Below are positions 9,974-17,878 of a DNA stretch of 27,869 nucleotides, piece by piece. This stretch comes from Pseudomonadota bacterium (GTDB lineage Bacteria > Pseudomonadota > Alphaproteobacteria > Sphingomonadales > Sphingomonadaceae), in the NCBI GenBank assembly GCA_023433305.1, contig JAEZCZ010000077.1:1-27869 (forward strand), in the 5' to 3' direction. The stretch's first letter is position 1, and the number at the start of each line of letters is the position of its first letter. The translations under genes were made by a program, and so were the position numbers. The notes below the pieces were generated by a model. The model was given only the letters and a program-made list of their open reading frames with translations, ran no database searches and had not been told where the DNA came from.

Positions 9974-10945
9974 ATGACATCCTATCTCGAATTCGAGAAG
10001 CCGGTCGCGGAGCTGGAAAACCGCATCGCCGAACTTCGGGCGGCATCGCAAGGCGACGACGTCGATATCTCGGCCGAGCTGGCTCGGCTCGAGACGAAAA
10101 GCGCTGAACTGCTTGCGACGACGTACGCCGCATTGACGCCGTGGCAGAAGACGCAAGTCGCGCGACACCCCGCTCGACCGCATTTTCGCGACTATGTTGC
10201 GATGGCATTCGACGACTTCGTGCCCCTGGGCGGCGACCGTCATTACGGCGACGACCTTGCCATCATGGGCGGGTTCGCCACGCTCGGCGGCCGGAAGATC
10301 ATGCTGATCGGGCACGAAAAAGGCAACGATACGGAGAGCCGCCTCAAGCACAATTTCGGCATGGGAAAGCCAGAAGGCTACCGGAAGGCGATACGCCTAA
10401 TGGACATGGCCGGACGCTTCGGCCTGCCGGTAGTCACCCTGGTCGATACCTCGGGTGCTTTTCCGGGCGTCGAAGCCGAGGAGCGCGGCCAGGCCGAGGC
10501 GATCGCCCGCTCGACCGAGGCCTGCCTGGCGCTGCCGGTGCCGATGGTCGCCGCGATCGTCGGCGAGGGCGGGTCGGGCGGCGCAGTCGCGTTGGCGAGC
10601 GCCGAACGCGTCCTCATGTTCGAGCACGCCGTCTATTCGGTGATCTCGCCGGAAGGCTGCGCCTCGATCCTGTGGCGTACTGCCGAGAAGGCTCCGCTTG
10701 CCGCCGAAGCCATGAAGATGACCGCGCAGGACCTCGCGGAAGTGGGCGTGATCGATCGGATCGTGCCGGAGCCTGCCGGCGGTGCGCAACGCGATCCGCA
10801 AGCGGCGGCTCAGGCGCTGGGGGCTGCGATCTGCGAGGAGCTCGACGCGCTTTCCAGCAAAACCGCGAAGCAGTTGCGCCACATGCGGGAGGCCCGTTTT
10901 CTGGCGATCGACGAGCCGCGCAAAGACCGGCGCGGCAAGGGCTGA
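9974..10945 (+). CDS. accA: acetyl-CoA carboxylase carboxyltransferase subunit alpha
   Basis: Alpha half of the carboxyltransferase that makes malonyl-CoA for fatty acid synthesis; works with AccD, which is not in this window. 323 residues, normal for AccA. Landmarks are YLEFEKPVAELE at the start, ARHPARPHFRDY, GDDLAIMGGFA, the HEKGNDTESRLKHNFGM segment, TLVDTSGAFPGVEAEERGQ and the oxyanion/CoA site VGEGGSGGAVAL, then SVISPEGCASILWR. It starts nine bases after the xerD stop, so the two are likely on one transcript, an order seen in other sphingomonads as far as I recall. Confidence 0.97.
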   Translation: MTSYLEFEKPVAELENRIAELRAASQGDDVDISAELARLETKSAELLATTYAALTPWQKTQVARHPARPHFRDYVAMAFDDFVPLGGDRHYGDDLAIMGGFATLGGRKIMLIGHEKGNDTESRLKHNFGMGKPEGYRKAIRLMDMAGRFGLPVVTLVDTSGAFPGVEAEERGQAEAIARSTEACLALPVPMVAAIVGEGGSGGAVALASAERVLMFEHAVYSVISPEGCASILWRTAEKAPLAAEAMKMTAQDLAEVGVIDRIVPEPAGGAQRDPQAAAQALGAAICEELDALSSKTAKQLRHMREARFLAIDEPRKDRRGKG

Positions 10946-11036
10946 GCGGGAACAGAGCAGAAAGGCGCGGGTTCCTGAGGCGTAATGGACGGCGGCAGAA
11001 TAGGTCGCCCCGCCACGCCATAGAAGGAGTTTCCCG

Positions 11037-12515
11037 ATGTCCCTCCGATCGCTCCGTGTGCGACAGCTAGCCCTGGTCGGGATAGCGGCTTGCGCGCTGT
11101 CAGGATGCACCAGTGTGGCCGGCCCGGCCTCCGCGCAATCTGCCGGAGCGCCCATATCTGCAGCAGAGGCGCAGCAGGGCGCACAATACCATCAGCAGTT
11201 CCTCAACGAGTTCGGTGGGGCGATGACGGGCTCCCAGGCGGCGTACGTGGAGCAAGTTGGCAAGAATATCGCCGTCCAGTCCGGATTGGCGAACTCTCAA
11301 TCCGCGTTCAATGTCACCTTGCTCAACAGCTCGGTCGACAACGCGTTCGCAGTGCCCGGCGGCTACGTCTATGTGACGCGCCAGCTCGTTTCGCTGATGA
11401 ACAACGAAGCCGAGCTCGCGGGCGTTTTGGGCCACGAGGTGGGTCACGTTGCGGCGCGCCACTCTGCGAGCCGTCAACGCCAGGCGCAGCGAAACAGCAT
11501 CCTCGGTGCCATCGGGTCCATTTTATCCGGGGTTCTTCTCGGCGACAGTAGCCTCGGCCAATTGGGCCAGCAGATATTCTCGGCAGCTCCTCAGCTCCTC
11601 ACCGCGCAGTATTCGCGCCGGCAAGAGACCGAGGCGGACAACCTCGGCATTCAATACCTGAAGACCGCCGGATACGATCCGCGTGCGATGGCGACGCTGT
11701 TGCAAAGCCTGGCCGCGCAGACTGCGCTCGACGCCGCTCTGCAGGGCCGCGACGCAACGATGCCGCAGTGGGCCTCGACGCACCCCGACCCTGCCAGCCG
11801 CGTTCGTGCGGCGCTCGCGCAAGCAGGCAATGTGGCCGGCATCACCAACCGCGATACTTTCCTGACGCGCATCGACGGGCTCTTATATGGTGACGATCCC
11901 CGACAAGGGGTGATCGAAGGCAACACCTTCATCCATCCCGACCTGCGGCTGACCTTTACGGCGCCGAACGGCTTTTACATGGTCAATGGAACGCGCGCCG
12001 TTTCGATCAACGGCCAGAGCGGCCAGGCCCAATTGACGACCGGGCCGTACAACGGAAACCTGGAGACATACGTCCGCCAGGCGTTCCAGGCGATCGGCGG
12101 GCAGACGCAGCTCGCGCCGCAGACGCTGCAGCGTACTACGGTGAACGGACTTCCGGCGCTCTATGGAGTGGCACGGGTCAACACCGGGCAGCAAACGGTG
12201 GATGTAACCGTGTTCGCTTACGAGTTTTCGAACAGCCAGGCGTTCCATTTCGCCGCGCTCACGCCCGCCGGGCGCGCGTCGACGTTCAACTCGATGTTCA
12301 ACTCAATGCGGCGAATCAACGCCAACGAAGCGGCGCAGGTCATTCCGAGAAGGGTGGATGTGGTGACCGCGCGGAACGGCGATACCGTGCAGTCGCTGGC
12401 CAGTCGGATGGCTTACAGCAATGCCCAAGTCGAGCGGTTCAGGGTGCTCAACGGATTGGCGGCCAACGCCCAGGTGGTTCCGGGCGAGAAGTACAAAATC
12501 GTCGTTCGTGGCTGA
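11037..12515 (+). CDS. M48 family zinc metallopeptidase lipoprotein with LysM-like C-terminus
   Basis: A 492-residue envelope protease. The first 24 residues form a lipoprotein signal with lipobox LSGC and lipidated C24. The M48 core has HEVGH at 133-137 and the third zinc ligand E197 in RRQETEAD. The PDPASR segment (HPDPASRVRA) is typical of BepA/LoiP-like members, which act as outer-membrane assembly proteases or chaperones. The middle part (about 280-420) has no named motif. The last 55 residues, from VVTARNGDTVQSLA to PGEKYKIVVRG, match a LysM-type peptidoglycan-binding module, which would tether the protease to the wall. AGAAGGAG at 11022-11029 is a strong ribosome site. It ends at a shared hairpin with the convergent pilin gene. 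Confidence 0.92.
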   Translation: MSLRSLRVRQLALVGIAACALSGCTSVAGPASAQSAGAPISAAEAQQGAQYHQQFLNEFGGAMTGSQAAYVEQVGKNIAVQSGLANSQSAFNVTLLNSSVDNAFAVPGGYVYVTRQLVSLMNNEAELAGVLGHEVGHVAARHSASRQRQAQRNSILGAIGSILSGVLLGDSSLGQLGQQIFSAAPQLLTAQYSRRQETEADNLGIQYLKTAGYDPRAMATLLQSLAAQTALDAALQGRDATMPQWASTHPDPASRVRAALAQAGNVAGITNRDTFLTRIDGLLYGDDPRQGVIEGNTFIHPDLRLTFTAPNGFYMVNGTRAVSINGQSGQAQLTTGPYNGNLETYVRQAFQAIGGQTQLAPQTLQRTTVNGLPALYGVARVNTGQQTVDVTVFAYEFSNSQAFHFAALTPAGRASTFNSMFNSMRRINANEAAQVIPRRVDVVTARNGDTVQSLASRMAYSNAQVERFRVLNGLAANAQVVPGEKYKIVVRG

Positions 12516-12519
12516 ACGT

Positions 12520-12554
12520 CAAAAGATTGAGGCGGCAGGTTGCCCTGCCGCCTC
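12520..12554. terminator. bidirectional terminator between M48 protease and Flp pilin
   Basis: An 11-bp perfect stem, GAGGCGGCAGG (12529-12539) with CCTGCCGCCTC (12544-12554), and a four-base loop. On the minus strand it is followed by AATCTTTT, a good intrinsic terminator for the pilin. On the plus strand the T-run is poor, so it is weaker for the protease gene. Confidence 0.8.
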
Positions 12555-12571
12555 TACGTTGGGTTACGCCA

Positions 12572-12736
12572 TCAACCCGCCATGGCGCTGCTGACGCTGC
12601 TGAACGTTGCGCTCAGCTGATCGCCAAGACTGGTCATTGCCGTAATCGCGGCGACCGCGATCAGGGCGGCGATGAGGCCGTATTCGATGGCGGTGGCGCC
12701 CTGCTCATCACGGAGCAGCTTGTTGAAAAGCTTCAT
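12572..12736 (-). CDS. Flp/Fap type IVb pilin (first copy)
   Basis: A 54-residue prepilin: a short basic leader MKLFNKLLRDEQG, then the class IVb start ATAIEYGLIAALIAV. Cleavage by a CpaA/TadV-type prepilin peptidase is expected after G13, putting the conserved glutamate at +5 and tyrosine at +6 of the mature pilin. One hydrophobic helix forms the assembly core; the tail LGDQLSATFSSVSSAMAG is typical. AGGAGA lies about seven bases before the ATG. Subunits of this type build Tad pili for adhesion, but no secretion genes (cpaB-F, tadB/C) are in the window. It is followed by a strong terminator, and the second pilin gene lies upstream on the same strand. Confidence 0.9.
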   Translation of the reverse strand: MKLFNKLLRDEQGATAIEYGLIAALIAVAAITAMTSLGDQLSATFSSVSSAMAG

Positions 12737-12810
12737 GGTTCGTCTCCTGGTTCAGTCTTCGTACCCGACTTGACCCCCATTCCGCGGATCAAGCCTACCC
12801 ATCGTAAATC

Positions 12811-12833
12811 GGCATTGGTTTAGAATGCCTAAA
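12811..12833. promoter_or_regulatory. overlapping inverted repeats between the two pilin genes
   Basis: GGCATT (12811-12816) pairs with AATGCC (12824-12829), and overlapping it TTTAG (12819-12823) pairs with CTAAA (12829-12833). The sites lie just past the stop of the second pilin and about 80 bases upstream of the first pilin ATG. They could be a weak terminator for one gene or an operator for the other; sequence alone does not decide. Confidence 0.35.
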
Positions 12834-12835
12834 CG

Positions 12836-13015
12836 TCACATGTTCGCCTCGACGTTCGACCTGACGAAGGCCCACATTCCGGTGTTTTCATCGGCCACCC
12901 CTTCAAGAGCGACAATCATGGCAATGACGATGAGTGCGACGATCAGACCGTACTCGATGGCGGTTGCCCCGCGATGATCTCGCAGTATCCGAGACAGGAC
13001 GTGGACAATCCGCAT
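12836..13015 (-). CDS. Flp/Fap-like pilin (second, divergent copy)
   Basis: A 59-residue protein with the same processing site, RG-ATAIEYGLIVALIVIAMIV, so cleavage is expected after G16 with glutamate at +5. The leader MRIVHVLSRILRDHRG is longer and more hydrophobic than in the first copy. The C-terminal tail, ADENTGMWAFVRSNVEANM, is unlike the common serine-rich Flp tail, so this may be a minor or specialised pilin. A GGGGGGA ribosome site precedes the ATG. It is transcribed towards the first copy and away from mutT. Confidence 0.85.
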   Translation of the reverse strand: MRIVHVLSRILRDHRGATAIEYGLIVALIVIAMIVALEGVADENTGMWAFVRSNVEANM

Positions 13016-13027
13016 CGATTTCCCCCC

Positions 13028-13041
13028 GGAACGTACGGTCC
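13028..13041. promoter_or_regulatory. near-palindrome between divergent pilin and mutT genes
   Basis: GGAACGTACGGTCC is a palindrome except for one base pair and sits in the 81-base divergent gap, close to the pilin ribosome site. It could be an operator; no known motif is assigned. Confidence 0.25.
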
Positions 13042-13096
13042 GATGCCTGGCTTTTCGCAGCGAGGTCCTAACGAAAGGTTGATGAGGGGCTGCGTA

Positions 13097-13519
13097 ATGG
13101 AAAGAAGACCGACAGCCATGGAAGTCGTGGCGGCCGCCATCACGGATTGGGAGGATCGCTTGCTGCTACAGCAATGCCTCCCGCATAAACGTCATGCCGG
13201 GCTGTGGGAATTCCCCGGCGGAAAGGTCGAAAATGGCGAAACTCAACGGTTTGCGCTGTGCCGCGAGGTAAGTGAAGAACTCGGCGTCGCGCTTGCCGAA
13301 ACCGATCTGGAGCCCGCGGGCTCGGCGAATGACCTCTCTGCCGATGATGGCCGCGAGATTGTCCTGTTCCTTTACACTTGCCGACAATGGTCCGGTGAGC
13401 CGCAAGGGCGCGAGGGCCAGAATTGGGGCTGGTTCACGCTCGACGAAGCCGCGCGGCTGCCGCTACCCCCCATGGATCGCATGTTGCTGAGCGGCCTTCG
13501 TTCGAAGTCGCTCTTCTAG
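13097..13519 (+). CDS. mutT: MutT-type Nudix hydrolase (8-oxo-dGTP diphosphatase)
   Basis: A 140-residue enzyme expected to clear 8-oxo-dGTP from the nucleotide pool. The full Nudix box GX5EX7REUXEEXGU is present at residues 37-59 (from GKVENGE to REVSEELGV), preceded by LLQQCLPHKRHAGLWEFPGG as in MutT. The start ATG at 13097 has GAGGGG seven to eight bases upstream; the ATG at 13118 is an alternative giving MEVVAAAITD. The open frame reaches further upstream to 12974, but that overlaps the pilin gene and reads unlike MutT. The length and the WEFPGGKVE segment favour MutT over other Nudix families. Substrate not proven. Confidence 0.9.
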   Translation: MERRPTAMEVVAAAITDWEDRLLLQQCLPHKRHAGLWEFPGGKVENGETQRFALCREVSEELGVALAETDLEPAGSANDLSADDGREIVLFLYTCRQWSGEPQGREGQNWGWFTLDEAARLPLPPMDRMLLSGLRSKSLF

Positions 13520-13563
13520 TATTGCCAAGCTCCACCGCTCTCCTTATGTGGCGCCCTCCAAGC

Positions 13564-13640
13564 GCGCCCGTAGCTCAGCTGGATAGAGCACCAGACTACG
13601 AATCTGGGGGTCAGAGGTTCGAATCCTTTCGGGCGCGCCA
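13564..13640 (+). tRNA. tRNA-Arg (anticodon ACG)
   Basis: 77 bases with encoded CCA. Acceptor GCGCCCG pairs with CGGGCGC, discriminator G. The anticodon arm CCAGA-CTACGAA-TCTGG places ACG at 13598-13600; A34 is expected to be edited to inosine by TadA to read CGU, CGC and CGA. D arm GCTC...GAGC and T arm with GTTCGAAT are standard. The T stem contains one G-T pair. Confidence 0.97.
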
Positions 13641-13663
13641 ATTCCCTCATAGACGCGGACGTG

Positions 13664-13714
13664 GACGGCGGTGCAGCTCGCCCGGCCCGATCGCCTTTGG
13701 GCGACGCCGCCGTC
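13664..13714 (+). terminator. nested hairpins after tRNA-Arg
   Basis: GACGGCGG (13664-13671) pairs with CCGCCGTC (13707-13714), enclosing a small hairpin TCGCC/GGCGA (13691-13704). It lies 24 bases after the tRNA and could help end or process the transcript, though there is no T-run. Confidence 0.3.
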
Positions 13715-13793
13715 GGAACTGCGCTTTGGCTGGACTGTTCTCCCCTACACGCGACGTGGAGCGGCGGGCCGCGAGGCGCCGGAGAAGGGGCAC

Positions 13794-15323
13794 TTGGCAG
13801 AAGTACTATCCGACGCCGACTTCGACAGATCGGAGGAACCGGGCGTCTGGCGCTTCGTGAGGGCCACGCGCGCCCACGTTATCGTCGATGCGGAGGCCTA
13901 TTTCGACCTCATGCAGCAAGCGATGCTCAAGGCCCGACAGCGCATCCTGCTGATCGGGTGGGACTTCGATACGCGCATCCATCTCACCCACGGCCGCCGG
14001 TGGTGGCAGAAGGCCTGGAATAGAGAATTCCCATCGCGCCTCGGGGACTTCATCCCGTGGCTCAGCCGGCATCGTCCGGGGCTCGAGATTCGGATTCTCA
14101 AATGGGGCATCGGGGCACTCGAGATGCTTGGGCGCGGCTCCATGACGCTGGACTTGCTTCGCTGGGTGCCGCGCAAGCGGATCAACCTCGAGTTCGATAA
14201 CGTTCACCCCGTGGGCTGCAGCCATCACCAGAAAATCGTCGTGATCGACGATTTGCTGGCCGTTTGCGGCGGCATCGACATGACCGACCGTCGCTGGGAC
14301 ACGCGCGAACATCTCGAGGATGACCCCCGGCGCAAGCGACCGGGCGGCGCGCGGTATGGTCCGTGGCACGACATGACGATGATGATCGAAGGGCCGGCTG
14401 CTGGCGCGCTGGACGAGCTTGCGCGCGATAGGTGGCGCCGCGCGGGGCACGATCCGCTCGAACCTCCCAGGCCATCGGAAGCGAGCGCCTGGCCCGATAA
14501 GCTCGAGGCGGAGTTCGAGAACGTCGAGATCGGGATCGCTCGTACACGCGCCGAATACGACGGCGATCCGGGGGTGCAGGAGATCGAGGAGCTCTTCCGA
14601 CGCCAGATTGGCCGGGCCAAGAAGTTCATTTACGCCGAAAGCCAGTATTTCGCGTCGCGCACGGTTGCCGAGGCAATTTGCGAACGCCTCGCTTCGCCCG
14701 AGCCGCCCGAAATCGTGATCGTCAATCCGGAGACGGCCGACGGTTGGGTCGAATCCACCGTCATGGATCCGGCGCGCGCGCGGCTCGTCCAAGCGATCCG
14801 CAAGGCCGATCGTCACGGCCGATTCCACATCTTCATGCCGTACAGCGGCGAAACGCCCATCTACGTGCATGCCAAGCTGCTTATCGTCGACGACGAAATC
14901 CTGCGGATCGGCTCGGCCAATTTCAACAATCGTTCGATGGGGCTCGATAGCGAGTGCGATGTGTTCATCGATTGCGCCCGGCAGGCGAACAGCCACTGCG
15001 GCGACGCGATCCGGGCCCTGCGCTATTCGTTGCTGGCGGAACACTGCGGGCTTGAGGAGGGTGAGGTCGAGCCCTTGTTGGATCGCGCGGGATCGATGGC
15101 GGAAATGATCGCGTCACTTGATAAACGCCACCGACATCTCCGTCCTTTCGAGGTGCCCGAACTGTCCGATCTTGAGATCGAGATGGCCGACAGGCAAGTG
15201 CTCGATCCGGAAGAGCCTGCGGAGATGTTCACGATCAGGCCACCGAGGCGTGGCCTTTTGCGTCGGGGGGGCCTATTGGCGCGTGCCATCAACCGCGTGA
15301 AGAGGAAGCGCCGCGCGCAATGA
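13794..15323 (+). CDS. phospholipase D superfamily protein (two HKD motifs)
   Basis: A 509-residue enzyme of the phospholipase D/transphosphatidylase family. Both HxKx4D catalytic motifs are intact: H145-K147-D152 (HQKIVVID) and H359-K361-D366 (HAKLLIVD), the latter followed by IGSANFNNRSMGLDSE. The long single chain without membrane helices resembles bacterial phospholipase D more than cardiolipin synthase. The start is taken as TTG 13794, with AGAAGG five bases before; the in-frame GTG at 13671 would add 41 residues that look non-coding and overlap a hairpin. The C-terminal 30 residues are strongly basic (RPPRRGLLRRGG...KRKRRAQ), suggesting contact with acidic lipids. Its stop overlaps folE as ATGA. 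Substrate unknown. Confidence 0.88.
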   Translation: MAEVLSDADFDRSEEPGVWRFVRATRAHVIVDAEAYFDLMQQAMLKARQRILLIGWDFDTRIHLTHGRRWWQKAWNREFPSRLGDFIPWLSRHRPGLEIRILKWGIGALEMLGRGSMTLDLLRWVPRKRINLEFDNVHPVGCSHHQKIVVIDDLLAVCGGIDMTDRRWDTREHLEDDPRRKRPGGARYGPWHDMTMMIEGPAAGALDELARDRWRRAGHDPLEPPRPSEASAWPDKLEAEFENVEIGIARTRAEYDGDPGVQEIEELFRRQIGRAKKFIYAESQYFASRTVAEAICERLASPEPPEIVIVNPETADGWVESTVMDPARARLVQAIRKADRHGRFHIFMPYSGETPIYVHAKLLIVDDEILRIGSANFNNRSMGLDSECDVFIDCARQANSHCGDAIRALRYSLLAEHCGLEEGEVEPLLDRAGSMAEMIASLDKRHRHLRPFEVPELSDLEIEMADRQVLDPEEPAEMFTIRPPRRGLLRRGGLLARAINRVKRKRRAQ

Positions 15324-15928
15324 GCAGTTTGGTGGGGCCCGACGAAGACGACCCGCGCGGAAAGCCGCCGGTGCCTGAGGAAGTGCAGGAAGCCGTTCGA
15401 ACCCTGATCCGTTGGGCAGGGGACGATCCGAACCGGGAGGGGCTGGTCGACACGCCCAAGCGCGTCGCTCGCGCATGGAAGGAGTACTGCATCGGCTACA
15501 CCGAGGATCCGTCGAGCCATCTCTCGCGGATGTTCGAGGAAGTCGGCGGTTACGACGAGATCGTGCTGCTCCGCGACATTCCTTTCCAGAGCCATTGCGA
15601 GCACCACATGGCGCCGATCATCGGCAAGGCGGCCATCGCCTACCTGCCTACCGACCGGGTGGTCGGCATATCGAAGCTCGCCCGCGTGCTCCATGCGTAT
15701 GCGCGGCGCCTCCAAATCCAGGAGCGACTGACTGCGGAAGTGGCGCAATGCATCTGGAACGAGTTGCAGCCGAAAGGCGTGGCGGTTGTGATTGAGGCAA
15801 GCCACGCCTGCATGACGGCGCGTGGGGTTCGTACCCCAGGGGTAAACATGGTCACTAGCCGCGTGATGGGCATCTTCCGGCGCGACGACAAGAGCCGGCA
15901 GGAAGTCCTCAAGCTGATGGGATACTAG
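15320..15928 (+). CDS. folE: GTP cyclohydrolase I
   Basis: Converts GTP to 7,8-dihydroneopterin triphosphate, first step of tetrahydrofolate synthesis. 202 residues. Zinc ligands are C93 and H96 in SHCEHHMAP and C164 in SHACMTARGV; the substrate loop LPTDRVVGISKLAR and the C-terminal GVRTPGVNMVTSRVMG are conserved. The first 20 residues are a variable acidic/proline extension. The ATG lies in the ATGA overlap with the phospholipase gene, and murA-like starts at the base after its stop, so three unlike enzymes share a tight operon. Confidence 0.97.
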   Translation: MSSLVGPDEDDPRGKPPVPEEVQEAVRTLIRWAGDDPNREGLVDTPKRVARAWKEYCIGYTEDPSSHLSRMFEEVGGYDEIVLLRDIPFQSHCEHHMAPIIGKAAIAYLPTDRVVGISKLARVLHAYARRLQIQERLTAEVAQCIWNELQPKGVAVVIEASHACMTARGVRTPGVNMVTSRVMGIFRRDDKSRQEVLKLMGY

Positions 15929-17221
15929 ATGACCGCGCTTCTGGTTAAGGGAGGCAAGCGGCTGACCGGGCGGATCGAGCCGTCGGCCAACAAGAACGCG
16001 GTGCTGCCGGTGCTGTGCGCGACGCTGCTCAGCAACGCGCCGATCACGCTGCGCAACGTGCCCGAGATCACTGACGTGCTCCGCATCGTCGAATTCTTCG
16101 GCGAGCTTGGTTCGACGGTACGCTGGGACAAGCAGGCAAAGATCCTCGAGATCGACCATTCGACGGTCGCGCCGGGCGCGAGCGCCACCTTGCCGCAGGC
16201 GATGCGGGCCTCGATCATGATGATTCCGGGATTGCTTTCGCGTCTCGGGGAGGCTCGGCTCGAACACGAGGTAAAAGGGTGCACCCTCGGGGCGCGCGAG
16301 ATCGATCCGCACGTCGCCGTGTTCCGCGCATTCGGCGCCGAGGTTTCGCAGAGCGGGCACGAGATCGTGTTCCGTTCGACGGGCCGTGGCCAAGCGACCA
16401 GGATGTGGCTCGAATATGCATCGGTCACCACCACCGAGAACTTCATCCTCAGCGCGCTGACGGTCAAAGGAACGTCCCAGATCGTGAACGCGGCCTGCGA
16501 GCCGCACGTGCAGGAGATGTGCAACTTTCTCGAGTTGCTGGGCGCCCGGATCGTGGGGAAGGGTACCTCGATGGTGTCGGTCGAGGGCGGAGTCGCGCTG
16601 GGCGGCGCAGACTATACTTTCGCCGACGATTTCCACGAGGTGGCCACGTTCCTGGCGCTCGCTGCCGTCACGGGCGGCGACATTTCCGTTCGCAACGATC
16701 ACCCCGAACACTTTGATCTCATCGACCGCACATTCGCCAAGTTCGGCGCCGAGGTAAGGCACGAGAACGGCTGGTCTCGGCTGGCGGCGCCGGAGCGCCT
16801 GGTGGTCGAGGAGAACTTCACCTCACATCTGATCACCAAGGTCGAGGCTGCGCCGTGGCCCTATATTCCCGCGGACCTGCTGCCGATCTTCATCGCGCTC
16901 GGTGTCAAAGCCGAGGGGTCGGTCATGTTCTGGAACAAGGTCTACGAGGGCGGGCTGACCTGGCACACCGAGCTGTCGCTGTTCGGTGCCCATACGCTGT
17001 TGTGCGACCCGCATCGGCTGATCACCTTCGGCGGAGCCGAGCTCGCTCCCGCCACGGTTACCAGCCCATACATCATCCGTGTCGCGATCGCGTTGCTGAT
17101 GGTGGCCTCGTCGGTCGAGGGCGAATCGACCATCCTAGATGCGGACCCGATCCGGCGCGCGCATCCGGGCTTCGTCGACAACTTCGTGTCGCTCGGCGCC
17201 GAAGTGCAATGGATGGATTAA
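15929..17221 (+). CDS. murA: divergent UDP-GlcNAc enolpyruvyl transferase (MurA-like)
   Basis: A 430-residue member of the EPSP synthase/MurA fold. MurA transfers enolpyruvate from PEP to UDP-GlcNAc at the first committed step of peptidoglycan synthesis. K22-N23 (NKNAVLP), the catalytic C118 and R123 (KGCTLGAR) and the late arginine in IIRVAIAL are kept. Several places depart from the standard enzyme: GAKNAAL reads ANKNAVL, GGC reads KGC, the aspartate loop reads WPYIPADLLP, and the usual ENRFMHVPEL is replaced by WNKVYEGGLTWHTEL. It may therefore be a second, specialised MurA rather than the housekeeping one, or act on another sugar nucleotide. It begins directly after the folE stop with no ribosome gap and no nearby cell-wall genes. 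Confidence 0.85.
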   Translation: MTALLVKGGKRLTGRIEPSANKNAVLPVLCATLLSNAPITLRNVPEITDVLRIVEFFGELGSTVRWDKQAKILEIDHSTVAPGASATLPQAMRASIMMIPGLLSRLGEARLEHEVKGCTLGAREIDPHVAVFRAFGAEVSQSGHEIVFRSTGRGQATRMWLEYASVTTTENFILSALTVKGTSQIVNAACEPHVQEMCNFLELLGARIVGKGTSMVSVEGGVALGGADYTFADDFHEVATFLALAAVTGGDISVRNDHPEHFDLIDRTFAKFGAEVRHENGWSRLAAPERLVVEENFTSHLITKVEAAPWPYIPADLLPIFIALGVKAEGSVMFWNKVYEGGLTWHTELSLFGAHTLLCDPHRLITFGGAELAPATVTSPYIIRVAIALLMVASSVEGESTILDADPIRRAHPGFVDNFVSLGAEVQWMD

Positions 17222-17354
17222 GTTTTTCGGCGCGGAGTTGGGGCGGTCCGTCGCGCGCTTAGCTCGCCTCGCCGAACTCCGTTACGCGCTTGGCAACGTG
17301 CGCGGCCTCCGTGCGTAGTGCGGCTGAGTCCACACATTACGCGAGGAGCCGACC

Positions 17355-17801
17355 ATGGCCGGAAATCACGACATCAAAGTGCTGAACAACCTCATCCGCA
17401 CCACGCTCGACAGCTACAAGGGTTTCACCGATGCCTCCGAGGAAACCAGCAGCCAGCATAGCCAGTTCTTCGCGCAGATGGCGCAGGAACGCAGCCAGGT
17501 AGCCAGCCAGATGCAGGCGCAGGTCACGGCCTTGGGCGGCGATGCCGAGGACGACAGCAGCTTCACGGCGGCCGCTCATCGCGGTTTCATGGACCTCAAG
17601 CAGGCCGTGATGGGTAACAGCGACCAGGCCGTTATCGAGGAAGTCGAACGCGGCGAAGATTACATCAAGGAAAAGTTCGAAGCCGCGCTTCAGGATGACG
17701 AGCTTTCGCCAGAGACGCGCCAGGTCATCCAGCAGGCCTATCAGTCGGTCCGCCGCGGCCATGACCAGGCGAGCGCGCTGAAGCACCAGATGGAAGGTTA
17801 G
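17355..17801 (+). CDS. PA2169/DUF2383 family four-helix-bundle protein
   Basis: A 148-residue, acidic, ferritin-like four-helix protein of unknown biochemical role; relatives are often stress-linked. Family features are DIKVLNNLIRTTLDSYKGFTDAS at the start, QMQAQVTALGG in the second helix, AAAHRGFMDLKQAVMG with the HRG.MDLK signature near residue 75, and VIEEVERGEDYIKEKFEAAL. The carboxylates and histidine could bind metal, but this is not shown. No signal peptide. AGGAG at 17344-17348 is a good ribosome site. It stands alone after a 133-base gap from murA with no clear terminator, and ends at a strong shared terminator. Confidence 0.88.
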   Translation: MAGNHDIKVLNNLIRTTLDSYKGFTDASEETSSQHSQFFAQMAQERSQVASQMQAQVTALGGDAEDDSSFTAAAHRGFMDLKQAVMGNSDQAVIEEVERGEDYIKEKFEAALQDDELSPETRQVIQQAYQSVRRGHDQASALKHQMEG

Positions 17802-17841
17802 ACTTTACGAACTGAGGCGGAGCGGTTCCCCCGCCGAAGGG

Positions 17842-17868
17842 AAAGGGCGCCCGTTCGCGGCGCCCTTT
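17842..17868. terminator. bidirectional terminator
   Basis: Stem AAAGGGCGCC (17842-17851) with GGCGCCCTTT (17859-17868) and a seven-base loop, followed on the plus strand by CTATTATCC. It lies between the convergent DUF2383 and peroxiredoxin genes and can serve both. Confidence 0.85.
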
Positions 17869-17878
17869 CTATTATCCG

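Noticed and set aside
13671..13793. N-terminal extension of the phospholipase D from GTG 13671
   Set aside because: The 41 added residues look non-coding, a nested hairpin lies in this DNA, and TTG 13794 has a good ribosome site.
15929..17221. EPSP synthase (AroA), given the aro genes in the window
   Set aside because: The catalytic cysteine loop KGCTLGAR and the KN pair at 22-23 are MurA features; AroA lacks the cysteine.
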